Assembly: GCA_041688215.1 (NCBI GenBank)
Contig: JBDNIO010000264.1
Span: 1-6,248, forward strand
DNA from: JBDNIO01 sp041688215
GTDB taxonomy: Bacteria; Pseudomonadota; Gammaproteobacteria; Nevskiales; Salinisphaeraceae
Direction of reading: 5' to 3'
Length of the DNA: 6,248 bases
Shown: positions 1 through 6,105 of the stretch, piece after piece
Layout: every line of letters begins with the position of its first letter
How positions within the stretch are numbered: the stretch's first letter is position 1
Notes under the pieces: model-generated
The model's database searches: none
Seen by the model: only the letters and a program-made list of their open reading frames with translations
Told to the model about the DNA's origin: nothing
Made by a program: the position numbers and the translations under genes

Positions 1-74
1 CTTGCTGCAAGGTCGTTAAATGTTTGACGTTCATGATGAGTTTCATCCCACCATCTTGAACGGTTATGCTTAGC

Positions 75-132
75 TCAGACTCATTTCATGTTGGAAACAT
101 GTGCCTGGCTTCAGACTCATTTCGTATTGGAA
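75..132. repeat. Two-copy 22-bp direct repeat upstream of the amidohydrolase gene
   Basis: Two copies lie at 75-96 and 111-132. Both begin TCAGACTCATTTC and end TTGGAA, and they differ at only two of 22 positions. The starts are 36 bp apart, with 14 bp between the copies. The rest of 1-253 shows no convincing open reading frame. Two direct copies ahead of a gene could be binding sites for a transcription factor, or may simply be the remains of a duplication. There are too few copies, and too short a spacer, for a CRISPR array. The repeat itself is certain; its function is unknown. Confidence 0.6.
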
Positions 133-253
133 GAGGCTGAGGCTTGACCCCGGCGTTAGATTTTGTCAGTATGAGTAAGAATAACCTTGGGTATGGACAA
201 ACCTGCGCCAGTCATTACCCTCGTAGGCTATACATACGATAAGAGCGAAAGCT

Positions 254-2191
254 ATGAGTGCAACACAAGGCAAATGGGATACCTTATTCACCGGCGCAAC
301 CGTATTCGACGGCAGCGGCAACGCGCCCAAGCTTGAAGATATCGCGGTTAAAAACGGCCGCATCGCCGCGCGTGGCACCCACTTGCCACAAAGCGCCGCG
401 AAAACCACCGTGGACGTGGCCGGCCAATGGCTGATGCCCGGCCTGCTGGACATCCACACCCACTTCGATCTGGAAGTGGAGCTCGAACCCGGCCTGCCCG
501 AAGCCATACGCCACGGCACCACCACCGTGGTCGCCAGCAACTGTAGCCTGGGCACCTGCTTCGGCGCGCAGCAGAAAGGCGATGAAGATCCGATTGTTGA
601 TTGCTTCGCGCGGGTGGAAAACATCCCCAAGCCGGTGCTGAAAAAAGTTGCCGATGCGGCTGACTGGAACGACACCGCCAGCTATCTGGAGCATTTCCAG
701 CATCTGCCGTTAGGGCCGAACATCGCCACTATGATTCCGCACTCCATGCTCCGCATCGAAGTCATGGGCCTGCAGGACAGCGTCTCGCGCGAGCCCACCG
801 AAGAAGAATTAAAGGAAATGGAACGCCTGGTGGAAAAAGGCATGAATGAAGGCTATGTCGGTTTCTCCACCGATGCCCTGCCTTTCCATTATCTGGCCAA
901 TAACCCCAACCGCAAAAAACAGATTCCCACACAGTTCGGCAGCTATAGCGAGCTCAAACGACTGACCCACGTGGTGCGCAAGCACGACCGCGTCTGGCAG
1001 GCCACGCCGCCCAAGGACAGCCGCCTACAGACGGTGCGCAATTTCCTGCTGACTAGTGGAAGGTTTTTCGGCAAGCCGTTGAAGCTGACCGCCGTAGCCG
1101 CGCTGGACATACACACCAACAAGTTGCTGTCGAAACTGGTACTGGTGCTTTCCCGGCTGTTCAATTCGAAGCTCATCGGCGGCCGTTTCCGGCTGCAAGC
1201 CCTGTCCGCACCGTTTACGGTCTGGGCGGACGGCCCCATTACACCATTATCTGAAGAGATACCGGAACTGCGCGAGCTCAACGAGCCGGACCTGGATGAT
1301 CGTGCCGCGCGCCAGCGTATCCTTGATGATCCCGACTACCGCGAGCGCTTCCGCAAGAAATGGTACAAGGGCAAGTCCGGCTTCAACATCGCCAATCTGA
1401 AACGCAAACTGCGGATGGAAGACGAAGTCCTGAACCGGCGCCTGGACGACATGTTCTTCTCCACCCAGGGCGGCAAACAGCCCGACGACTGGCGCGGCGA
1501 ATCCATGCAAGCAGTGTTTGAACGCCTGCGCGACTGGCAAGCAGGGGACGCGGCGGCCGCCCGTTCGGATAACGAAAAAGAAACCTTTGCCACCTTCCCC
1601 CGACCAATCGCGGACGACTGCGAATTCTTCATCCACCTGCTGCGTCACTACGATACCGACGTGCGCTGGTGCATCACGGTCGCAAACCGCGATCCGGAAA
1701 CACTGAAGAAACTGCTGTTCCACCCACTACTGCTGCCTGGCTTCAACGACTGCGGCGCGCACCTGACCAACATGGCATTTTACGACGGCAACCTGCGTAC
1801 CCTGAAACTGGCAGCCGCCGAGTCGCAAGCCTGCCTGGCCGAGCAGATCAAGCGCATGACTTCCGAACCTGCCGATTTCTTTGGCCTGGACGTGGGCCGC
1901 ATTGAGTCCGGCGCGCAAGCCGATATTCTGGTGGTCGACCCCGAAGCATTACAGGCCTACACCCCAGCCGATTGCGTGCAGTACATCTACCGCGATGCCT
2001 TCGAGCATCACCAGATGGTGAACCGCGTACCAGGCGTGGTGAAACACGTAATGGTCGCTGGCAAGCTGGCCTGGTCGGGGGATGATTTCACAGCCGAGTT
2101 CGGCAAACAACGTTTCGGACGCGCGCTTCGCAACCGGCAACACGAAGAGTCGCAGCAGCCCGAGCAAGCTGAAGTCGCTGCCGCTGCATAA
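254..2191 (+). CDS. Amidohydrolase, N-acyl-D-amino-acid deacylase-like
   Basis: This 645-aa protein is predicted to be a cytoplasmic metal-dependent hydrolase of the amidohydrolase superfamily; the substrate is not known. The N-terminal small beta domain is followed by the metal-binding H-x-H at H68/H70 in LLDIHTHFD. C97 in ASNCSLG matches the metal-bridging cysteine of D-aminoacylases. IPHSMLRIEVMG (H163) matches the family motif GHNTLR..VMG, and EGYVGFSTD (200-207) follows as in the family. D499 in FNDCGAH is the likely catalytic aspartate. GRIESGAQADILVVDP (548-563) is the usual C-terminal beta-domain strand. The segment where relatives have H-x-R-(D/N)-E reads QATPPKD (249-255), so one expected metal ligand seems absent; H287 in LDIHTNK may be the other histidine. 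At 645 residues it is longer than typical D-aminoacylases (about 480), with a charged insertion around 330-450. The start is the first ATG; the upstream ribosome site (AAGAG at 241-245) is weak. Family is fairly sure, exact reaction is not. Confidence 0.9.
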   Translation: MSATQGKWDTLFTGATVFDGSGNAPKLEDIAVKNGRIAARGTHLPQSAAKTTVDVAGQWLMPGLLDIHTHFDLEVELEPGLPEAIRHGTTTVVASNCSLGTCFGAQQKGDEDPIVDCFARVENIPKPVLKKVADAADWNDTASYLEHFQHLPLGPNIATMIPHSMLRIEVMGLQDSVSREPTEEELKEMERLVEKGMNEGYVGFSTDALPFHYLANNPNRKKQIPTQFGSYSELKRLTHVVRKHDRVWQATPPKDSRLQTVRNFLLTSGRFFGKPLKLTAVAALDIHTNKLLSKLVLVLSRLFNSKLIGGRFRLQALSAPFTVWADGPITPLSEEIPELRELNEPDLDDRAARQRILDDPDYRERFRKKWYKGKSGFNIANLKRKLRMEDEVLNRRLDDMFFSTQGGKQPDDWRGESMQAVFERLRDWQAGDAAAARSDNEKETFATFPRPIADDCEFFIHLLRHYDTDVRWCITVANRDPETLKKLLFHPLLLPGFNDCGAHLTNMAFYDGNLRTLKLAAAESQACLAEQIKRMTSEPADFFGLDVGRIESGAQADILVVDPEALQAYTPADCVQYIYRDAFEHHQMVNRVPGVVKHVMVAGKLAWSGDDFTAEFGKQRFGRALRNRQHEESQQPEQAEVAAAA

Positions 2192-2225
2192 GCCTGTTGC
2201 GTAAACGGATCAGGCAGGTGCTTTT
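2192..2225 (+). terminator. Weak possible terminator after the amidohydrolase gene
   Basis: GCCTG at 2192-2196 can pair with CAGGC at 2211-2215 across a 14-nt loop. A run of five T follows at 2222-2226 after a short gap. The stem is short and not directly joined to the T-run, so this is only a possibility. It lies between two convergent genes, where a terminator would be expected. Confidence 0.2.
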
Positions 2226-2245
2226 TGGGGGATGGCCGGCCCCAG

Positions 2246-3133
2246 CTAATTTCGGTTGCGGTTCTTTGTTCCACCCCCGGCCTCCGGGGGCGGCCCACCC
2301 GGCCTGCGGCGCAGGTACCGCGCAAACCGCGGCAGTCCAGTCGCCGTGCGGCCGTTGAAGCGATAGGTAATCCAGGACCCAAGCGGCGGCGGATTTGCGC
2401 GTTCCGCATCACTAAAGCCCGTGCCAATGGCAAAAGTCCGGCCGCTCTGATCACGCACCTCGATTGAACCCATCAGTCCCTGCAAGCGTCCCTGACCCGG
2501 ATTGATCGCAATCACCTGCGCCTCGGCGTCTTCATAGCGCTTGACCTTGAGTAGCCCCGCCCCGCGTCCGGCGCGGTATAGGGTGTCGCCACGATGCAAC
2601 ACCAGCCCCTCGCCGCCTTTTTGCAGGACTTGCTGCAACGCAGATTGCAAAGCAGCCTCGCTCTTCACCTTGAACTGAACCACGGCGACAACCCACGGCT
2701 GGCCAATAGTGGAAACGGTTTTATTGATCGCCGGGATACGTGCGTTGAACTCACCGCCGTGCTCGGGAAGATCAAACACCTGATAACTCAGCTTATGCCA
2801 GGCGCTATCCTCCGGGCCGGCGGTACGCACAATAACCGAGGCCCGTGAGAATTTTCCGTACCCTGCCCAAAGCTCACCATCCATGGCGGTATCCGGCCAG
2901 TTTTGGGTGAACCACGCGGGCGCAGCTATAACATTGCCGCTGCGCGTGAGCAGACGCTCGCCGTCCCAGTAGCCGCGCACGCCGTCGTACTTTTCGCTAA
3001 CCCAGTACTCAGACAAATCCACATTGCCGTGGTAGACATCGACCAACTCTGCTGGCGGGGGCGCGGCGGCTATTGCCACCGGGCAGAATGCCCAGGCGAA
3101 TACCGTCACGACCGTGATTAATGCCTTACTCAT
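2246..3133 (-). CDS. ligE: ATP-dependent DNA ligase, LigE type, exported
   Basis: This 295-aa minimal DNA ligase would seal nicks using ATP through a lysine-AMP intermediate. Residues 1-23 form a signal peptide (hydrophobic core ITVVTVFAWAFCPVAIA, cleavage likely near IAAA), so the enzyme probably acts in the periplasm or outside the cell, as known for LigE. Motif I is KYDGVRG with nucleophile K48. MDGELWAG follows at 84-91, motif III is YQVFDLP (118-124), motif IV EGLVLH (175-180) and motif V LLKVKRYEDAEAQVI (194-208). A small OB domain runs to about 275 and ends in the family-like GLPRFARYLRRR. There are no zinc-finger, BRCT or other added domains. The last ~18 residues (PGGPPPEAGGG then TKNRNRN) are a low-complexity tail beyond the OB fold. 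It lies 114 bp downstream of the NmrA-like gene on the same strand and could be cotranscribed with it; no clear promoter is visible in the gap. The Shine-Dalgarno sequence is weak (GGGGCGAAG). Confidence 0.93.
   Translation of the reverse strand: MSKALITVVTVFAWAFCPVAIAAAPPPAELVDVYHGNVDLSEYWVSEKYDGVRGYWDGERLLTRSGNVIAAPAWFTQNWPDTAMDGELWAGYGKFSRASVIVRTAGPEDSAWHKLSYQVFDLPEHGGEFNARIPAINKTVSTIGQPWVVAVVQFKVKSEAALQSALQQVLQKGGEGLVLHRGDTLYRAGRGAGLLKVKRYEDAEAQVIAINPGQGRLQGLMGSIEVRDQSGRTFAIGTGFSDAERANPPPLGSWITYRFNGRTATGLPRFARYLRRRPGGPPPEAGGGTKNRNRN
2274..2290. repeat. GC-only hairpin in the 3' end of the ligase gene
   Basis: CCCCCGG at 2274-2280 and CCGGGGG at 2284-2290 form a perfect 7-bp inverted repeat with a 3-nt loop. 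It lies inside the codons for the proline/glycine tail of the ligase. No T-run follows on either strand, so it is not a standard intrinsic terminator, though it could protect or pause a transcript end. Confidence 0.45.
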
Positions 3134-3247
3134 ACTTCGCCCCGGAACCGAAATACTGGATAAGCAGCATAACGGATTGGTTAGTGGGCCGTGCGGACTA
3201 TCGGCTCTACAGCAATTCCACAGCGAGATAACCGGAGCAGCAGCGTT

Positions 3248-4195
3248 TTACTCCAGCATGCCCTCAATCATCTGCGTGGCCGGCTCGATGATATTCGGGA
3301 ACACCTCGTCCAGTGGCGTACCCTTGAACTCGGGCAGATGCATCGCGTTCCAGTTAGCCCACAGCGGCATGCCTTCCGGGCATTCGGCACCGGCGATGCC
3401 GATTGCAATCAGCACGTCACGCAGAAAACCTGGCTCGGCATCGGCATGGGCCTGACGCCATTGTTCGGCGTCCATGTATTTGCGCTCGACCTTGCGGCCC
3501 AGGTGCTGCTCGCGGATATCCAGCATTTCATTCCAGCTCAGATAGGCGGTAGCGGCTACCGGGCAGATCGCGTTCTTCGACAGCGGATACGCCAGTACAT
3601 GGGGAATGATGCGCCCCACATCCTGGCCACAGGACCACGACACCTTGCGCTCACCGTCGTTCGGGATCATTACCGGCTCGGCCATGTAGTATTCCGGCCA
3701 TAGCCCTGCAGGAATAATGGTGTAATCCAGGCCCGCCAGTTCAATTACGCGGCGGATGAAGGCTTTCTGCCGCGCGATGGAACGATGTGCGTGTGGCGTC
3801 GGCCAGAACTGTTCCCACTCGTATATATAACCGAATTCCGAAGGCACAAAACGCTCCACGCCGGCTTCGGCCGCCGCCCAGATCAAAGGGTATTGCGATT
3901 CCGTGGCAAACAACGGCACACAGGACACCACGTAATCCGTGCCTTCCAGCGCCGGAATCAATTCCGCGTGACAGGTTACGTCCGCCTCAACGATCTGCGC
4001 GCCCCGGCTGCTCCAGTCGTCCCACAGTTTCTGTTTTTCCTGCTGACTCAGCGTGAGCCCAGATGAGGATTTCTCCTCCTGCCCGGACTTGCGCTTGAGT
4101 AGGCGAACTTCGAATTCCGGGTGGCTGAGTAATTCGTTAACGCAGGCCTGGCCTGCGGTACCCGAAGGCGCGAAAACAGTTACCGTTTTTGTCAT
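3248..4195 (-). CDS. NmrA/isoflavone-reductase-like NAD(P)-binding protein
   Basis: This 315-aa protein is an atypical short-chain dehydrogenase of the NmrA / isoflavone reductase-like group, probably cytoplasmic and NAD(P)H-dependent. The N-terminus has the Rossmann strand and glycine-rich loop TVFAPSGTAGQACVNELL (5-22), followed by RLLKRK (31-36), where basic residues would suit NADPH. VERFVPSEFG (113-122) is the signature of the isoflavone reductase / pinoresinol reductase family. K144 in ARQKAFIRR sits where that family has its catalytic lysine, and LDYTIIPAGLWPEYY (156-170) follows as expected. Its length is normal for the family (about 310). The ATG at 4195 is supported by a strong ribosome binding site. 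It is divergent from the ComEA-like gene and upstream of ligE. Substrate unknown; some NmrA-like proteins act as redox sensors rather than enzymes, which cannot be excluded here. Confidence 0.88.
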   Translation of the reverse strand: MTKTVTVFAPSGTAGQACVNELLSHPEFEVRLLKRKSGQEEKSSSGLTLSQQEKQKLWDDWSSRGAQIVEADVTCHAELIPALEGTDYVVSCVPLFATESQYPLIWAAAEAGVERFVPSEFGYIYEWEQFWPTPHAHRSIARQKAFIRRVIELAGLDYTIIPAGLWPEYYMAEPVMIPNDGERKVSWSCGQDVGRIIPHVLAYPLSKNAICPVAATAYLSWNEMLDIREQHLGRKVERKYMDAEQWRQAHADAEPGFLRDVLIAIGIAGAECPEGMPLWANWNAMHLPEFKGTPLDEVFPNIIEPATQMIEGMLE

Positions 4196-4200
4196 CTATT

Positions 4201-4207
4201 TCTCCTC
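4201..4207 (-). promoter_or_regulatory. Ribosome binding site of the NmrA-like gene
   Basis: On the minus strand GAGGAGA lies five bases upstream of the ATG at 4195. This is a strong Shine-Dalgarno sequence at good spacing and fixes this start. Confidence 0.8.
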
Positions 4208-4371
4208 TATGCTTTTTGCATCTGCACCGTGCTTGATCGCGTTATGAAGAAAAAACGCAGACGCAAACTTGCTCTGATGTTGGCACACAAAAGGTAACGC
4301 ATTCCGGTACACTCTGCCCTACCCGGCTACACCTACCCGATTTCGCAAGAGATATTGCACCCATTAAATAC

Positions 4372-4400
4372 TTGACGCCTTGCCCTCATAAGCCTAGCCT
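4372..4400 (+). promoter_or_regulatory. Candidate sigma-70 promoter for the ComEA-like gene
   Basis: TTGACG at 4372-4377 (5 of 6 to the -35 consensus) and TAGCCT at 4395-4400 (3 of 6 to the -10) are separated by 17 bp. Transcription would begin near 4407, which leaves a leader of about 60 nt that opens with a hairpin. The -10 is poor, so this is a candidate only. Confidence 0.4.
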
Positions 4401-4406
4401 GATCTG

Positions 4407-4444
4407 CCAACACCTCGTTGGGTAACGGCCACTACAGGGCCGTT
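4407..4444 (+). promoter_or_regulatory. Two tandem hairpins in the leader of the ComEA-like gene
   Basis: Hairpin 1 pairs CCAAC (4407-4411) with GTTGG (4417-4421) across a 5-nt loop. Hairpin 2 pairs AACGGCC (4424-4430) with GGCCGTT (4438-4444) across a 7-nt loop. CCTCGT at 4413-4418, in the loop and stem of hairpin 1, is an exact complement of ACGAGG at 4455-4460, which overlaps the Shine-Dalgarno sequence. The leader could therefore switch between a free and a masked ribosome site. There is no T-run after either hairpin, so attenuation at this point is unlikely. The structures are seen in sequence; the regulatory role is inference. Confidence 0.4.
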
Positions 4445-4457
4445 CAAGTAGTCTACG

Positions 4458-4462
4458 AGGAG
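4458..4462 (+). promoter_or_regulatory. Shine-Dalgarno that sets the ATA start of the ComEA-like gene
   Basis: AGGAG at 4458-4462 lies seven bases before the ATA at 4470. The in-frame stop TAG at 4449-4451 limits the frame upstream. No other usable start codon lies between this stop and the signal peptide. Confidence 0.65.
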
Positions 4463-4469
4463 AACAATA

Positions 4470-4733
4470 ATAACGAAAATTAAAGTAGCACTAAGTGCCT
4501 TCCTGTTAGGCTCTTCCAGCCTGCTGTTAGCCGCGGTTAATTTAAACACCGCTACCGAAGCCGAACTCGCTGGCCTGGAGGGTGTCGGCGAAGCCAAAGC
4601 CGCGGCAATCCTGAAATACCGCGAGGACAATGGCGACTTCAAAAGCGTAGACGATTTCACCAGCGTCCCCGGCGTTGGCGATTCCACGCTGGAAAATAAT
4701 CGCGACAACCTGACCTTAGAGGGCAAGAAATAG
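4470..4733 (+). CDS. ComEA-like secreted helix-hairpin-helix protein, ATA start
   Basis: This 87-aa protein is predicted to be exported and to bind DNA without sequence specificity, like the DNA-binding domain of the competence protein ComEA. Residues 1-22 are a signal peptide (basic TKIK, then VALSAFLLGSSSLLLAA). The mature part begins VNLNTATEAELAGLEGVGEAKA, the standard ComEA-type opening. The first hairpin is LEGVGEAKA (36-44) and the second VPGVGDSTL (66-74), joined by ILKYREDNGDFKSVDDF (47-63). Its short length is typical of stand-alone ComEA-like proteins in Gram-negative bacteria. Codon choice and the intact reading frame argue for a real gene. The frame contains no ATG, GTG or TTG: the best start is ATA at 4470, seven bases after AGGAG, with ATA at 4467 or ATT at 4479 as alternatives. 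A single G-to-A change of an ancestral ATG, or a sequencing error, would explain it. Product is confident; the start and whether it is well translated are not. Confidence 0.8.
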   Translation: MTKIKVALSAFLLGSSSLLLAAVNLNTATEAELAGLEGVGEAKAAAILKYREDNGDFKSVDDFTSVPGVGDSTLENNRDNLTLEGKK

Positions 4734-4757
4734 CGTCCGGTTTTTTATTGTAACAAC

Positions 4758-4785
4758 AGAGAGCCCGCTTTGGCGGGCTCTTTTT
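4758..4785 (+). terminator. Strong intrinsic terminator after the ComEA-like gene
   Basis: GAGCCCGC at 4761-4768 pairs perfectly with GCGGGCTC at 4773-4780 across the loop TTTG, and TTTTT follows at 4781-4785. The stem can extend by A/T and G/T pairs on the outside (4758-4760 with 4781-4783). This is a textbook rho-independent terminator 24 bp after the stop codon. Confidence 0.92.
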
Positions 4786-4788
4786 ACA

Positions 4789-4996
4789 GAGGTCAAGTTT
4801 CTTGAATTCGTCAGCGTAGTTAAAGTCCTTGCCCAGCGGGTTGGACAGGCCGGAGTGCTGGTGCAGCATCGAAAGGTTGAGCTGGTTCGGCCACCAGTCG
4901 CGGCTGCTCCTGCCCCCCACCATGCATTCTCGTTTGCGAGCCTTGGATTACCGGGCACTGGCCCGTGTTCTGGAAATCTTTCGCCTTTGCGGCCAT
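4789..4996 (-). pseudogene. katG: 5' fragment of a catalase-peroxidase gene, frameshifted and truncated
   Basis: Read on the minus strand, this encodes the first ~69 residues of KatG, a bifunctional heme catalase-peroxidase normally of about 720-750 residues. Frame one gives MAAKAKDFQNTGQCPVIQG and on to MHGGG; frame two then continues SSRDWWPNQLNLSMLHQHSG and SNPLGKDFNYADEFKKLDL, the highly conserved KatG N-terminus. Removing one base from the six-G tract (4913-4918) joins the frames exactly. Homology stops at 4789, three bases from the T-run of the ComEA-like gene's terminator. All heme-binding and catalytic parts are missing, so it cannot make a catalase. The start at 4996 is preferred over the ATG at 5002 because GGAG (5003-5006) then has a six-base spacing. 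The regulatory region upstream may survive. The frameshift could be a sequencing error in the homopolymer, but the truncation is not. Confidence 0.85.
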
Positions 4997-5002
4997 TTTC
5001 AT

Positions 5003-5313
5003 CTCCGTTATTATTCAAATGAGTTCGCACCTCGGTGGGCCGAAACCGGAGGCATTCCCCGGAATTCAGGCTCACCGTCGAATTCGAATTGCCGAGGCTA
5101 CCGGTTCAATAGTTATGAAACAAATAGAATTTTTCTGGCGTGCCGATAGTTATAGTTAATTAAAATACACCGCTCCGCACAGCGCCCACCTCAATAATTT
5201 TAAGTGACTCTCACACTGAATCAGGTTCTTGCAATATCGTGCTACATATTCCGCAAATTTCACTTTTTTTATAACCACAGAGGCGCACGGAGGCACGCAG
5301 AGGAAAAGTTTAA
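5003..5313. other. Non-coding region between the katG remnant and the IS element
   Basis: This ~310-bp stretch holds no believable gene; the open frames crossing it have no recognisable domain and no good ribosome site. 5003-5160 is presumably the former katG upstream region. It is AT-rich near 5105-5165 and has overlapping 10-bp palindromes at 5078-5090 (TCGAATTCGA and AATTCGAATT). No clear OxyR or Fur site is visible. The right end contains the repeat at 5273-5308. Confidence 0.5.
5273..5308. repeat. Dispersed-type intergenic repeat with ACAGAGG/ACGGAGG units
   Basis: The segment begins AACCACAGAGGCGCACGGAG and continues GCACGCAGAGG. It is built from three imperfect copies of a 9-10 base unit (cACAGAGGc, gcACGGAGGc, acGCAGAGGa). 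Sequences of the type CCACAGAGRCACRGAG are, from memory, a common dispersed intergenic repeat in many proteobacterial and other genomes. It ends six bases before the left end of the IS element, so the IS may have inserted next to it. Confidence 0.45.
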
Positions 5314-5328
5314 GGGGCTGCTGAAAAA
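5314..5328 (+). repeat. Left terminal inverted repeat of the IS element
   Basis: A perfect 15-bp match to the reverse complement of 6106-6120. Immediately inside, CAGCCC at 5331-5336 can also pair with GGGCTG at 5315-5320, which gives a local 6-bp hairpin at this end. Confidence 0.8.
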
Positions 5329-5460
5329 AACAGCCCAAATTATCTACATGCACTGCGCTGACGGCATCCGGAATCGGCTTATTGATCATTATTTGTTCAA
5401 TTTTACGGTATAAACCGTTCAAATTCCGTATTTCAGAGACACCTTGCCTGTGGCCGGGCA

Positions 5461-6048
5461 TCACGCTGCCTCCAGGTTGTAGCCGGCAAACACCAGCTTC
5501 GCCTGCGCGCCGACCCGTCCCAGACCCCGCAGCATGGTCTTTCGCAGCGGCCGGTTAAACTTGCCCCAGCCAAATGGGGTTTCGACCCGGTGGCAAGCAT
5601 TGATGGATTTGGCATAGCCAGTGTGCCGCGTCGTGCGGCTGTCAATACACGAGCGTCGTCGTCGGGTATTTTGTGCAACATGCGGGGTCACGCGTGCAGC
5701 ACGGGTGCCGGTAATAAAACGATCCTGGTCGTACAGCTTGTCGGCGGCGGCGGTCAAGCGGCGTTTACCGCCACGCCGGCCGAACATGTTATAGCGTATC
5801 TCTTCTATCATCCGGCGTTCGGAGCGTACGGAATACAGTATCTGTAGCAGCAACGCCCGGATAATGCGCTCGGGGGCGATTGAGGGACGGCCCGTATGCG
5901 AGTAACTCACGGTGAACGTGCCTCGCATCGATTCCAGCGCTTCGTCTACCAAATCCCGTATGCGCCGTAGCGGATGATCCGAGGGCACAAAGTCGCTGAC
6001 TTGCGAATAGCTAAACAGGGAGTCTTGCTGATTGTCGGTGCCTCTCAT
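5461..6048 (-). pseudogene. IS5-family transposase with in-frame loss of its central part
   Basis: The encoded protein begins MRGTDNQQDSLFSYSQVSDF and carries the DUF772-type N-terminal domain (FVPSDHPLRRIRDLVDEAL through RPSIAPERIIRALLLQILYS and RSERRMIEEIRYNM). It then jumps to the end of the DDE catalytic domain: LTAAADKLYDQDRF with the second aspartate, VTPHVAQNTRRRRS, RTTRHTGYA, ETPFGWGKFNRPLRKT with the final glutamate, and a terminal YNLEAA. Full-length relatives are, from memory, about 340-370 residues; this one has 195. The segment with the first catalytic aspartate is gone, with the junction near MFGRRGGK, so it cannot be an active transposase. The frame stays open across the junction. 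An upstream ATG at 6096 would add 16 residues, but the ATG at 6048 matches the family start and has GAGGAG about ten bases before it. The stop lies 147 bp inside the left end. Confidence 0.82.
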
Positions 6049-6105
6049 CGCCTGGCGGCTCCTCGTGTATGTCCTACGACTGTTATTGTGGCTCAAATTG
6101 TGGGG

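Noticed and set aside
75..132. The two-copy repeat as a small CRISPR array
   Set aside because: Only two imperfect copies with a 14-bp spacer and no cas genes nearby.
144..172. TTGACC followed 17 bp later by CAGTAT as a promoter for the amidohydrolase gene
   Set aside because: The -10 matches at only three positions and lies about 80 bp from the start codon; not strong enough to annotate.
166..703. Minus-strand open frames of 169 and 139 aa
   Set aside because: They lie opposite the amidohydrolase gene, which has clear family motifs; these frames have no recognisable domains and follow from its GC-rich codon pattern.
3114..3703. Plus-strand open frames of 113 and 170 aa
   Set aside because: They are antisense to the NmrA-like gene and its downstream gap and show no family features.
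4394..4726. Minus-strand 110-aa frame
   Set aside because: It is antisense to the ComEA-like gene, which is well supported by signal peptide, two helix-hairpin-helix motifs, Shine-Dalgarno and terminator.
5105..5157. Several ATAG boxes upstream of the katG remnant, considered as an OxyR site
   Set aside because: The OxyR pattern needs alternating ATAG and CTAT with 7-base spacing; here the boxes are all ATAG with irregular spacing, so no match.
5405..5418. ACGGT/ACCGT inverted repeat after the transposase stop, considered as a terminator
   Set aside because: The stem is only 5 bp and there is no T-run on the transposase strand.
5156..5464. Minus-strand 102-aa frame (starts MMPGHRQG) and plus-strand 69-aa frame at 5204-5413
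   Set aside because: They cross the dispersed repeat and the IS left end, so they are chance frames made of repeat and IS sequence.
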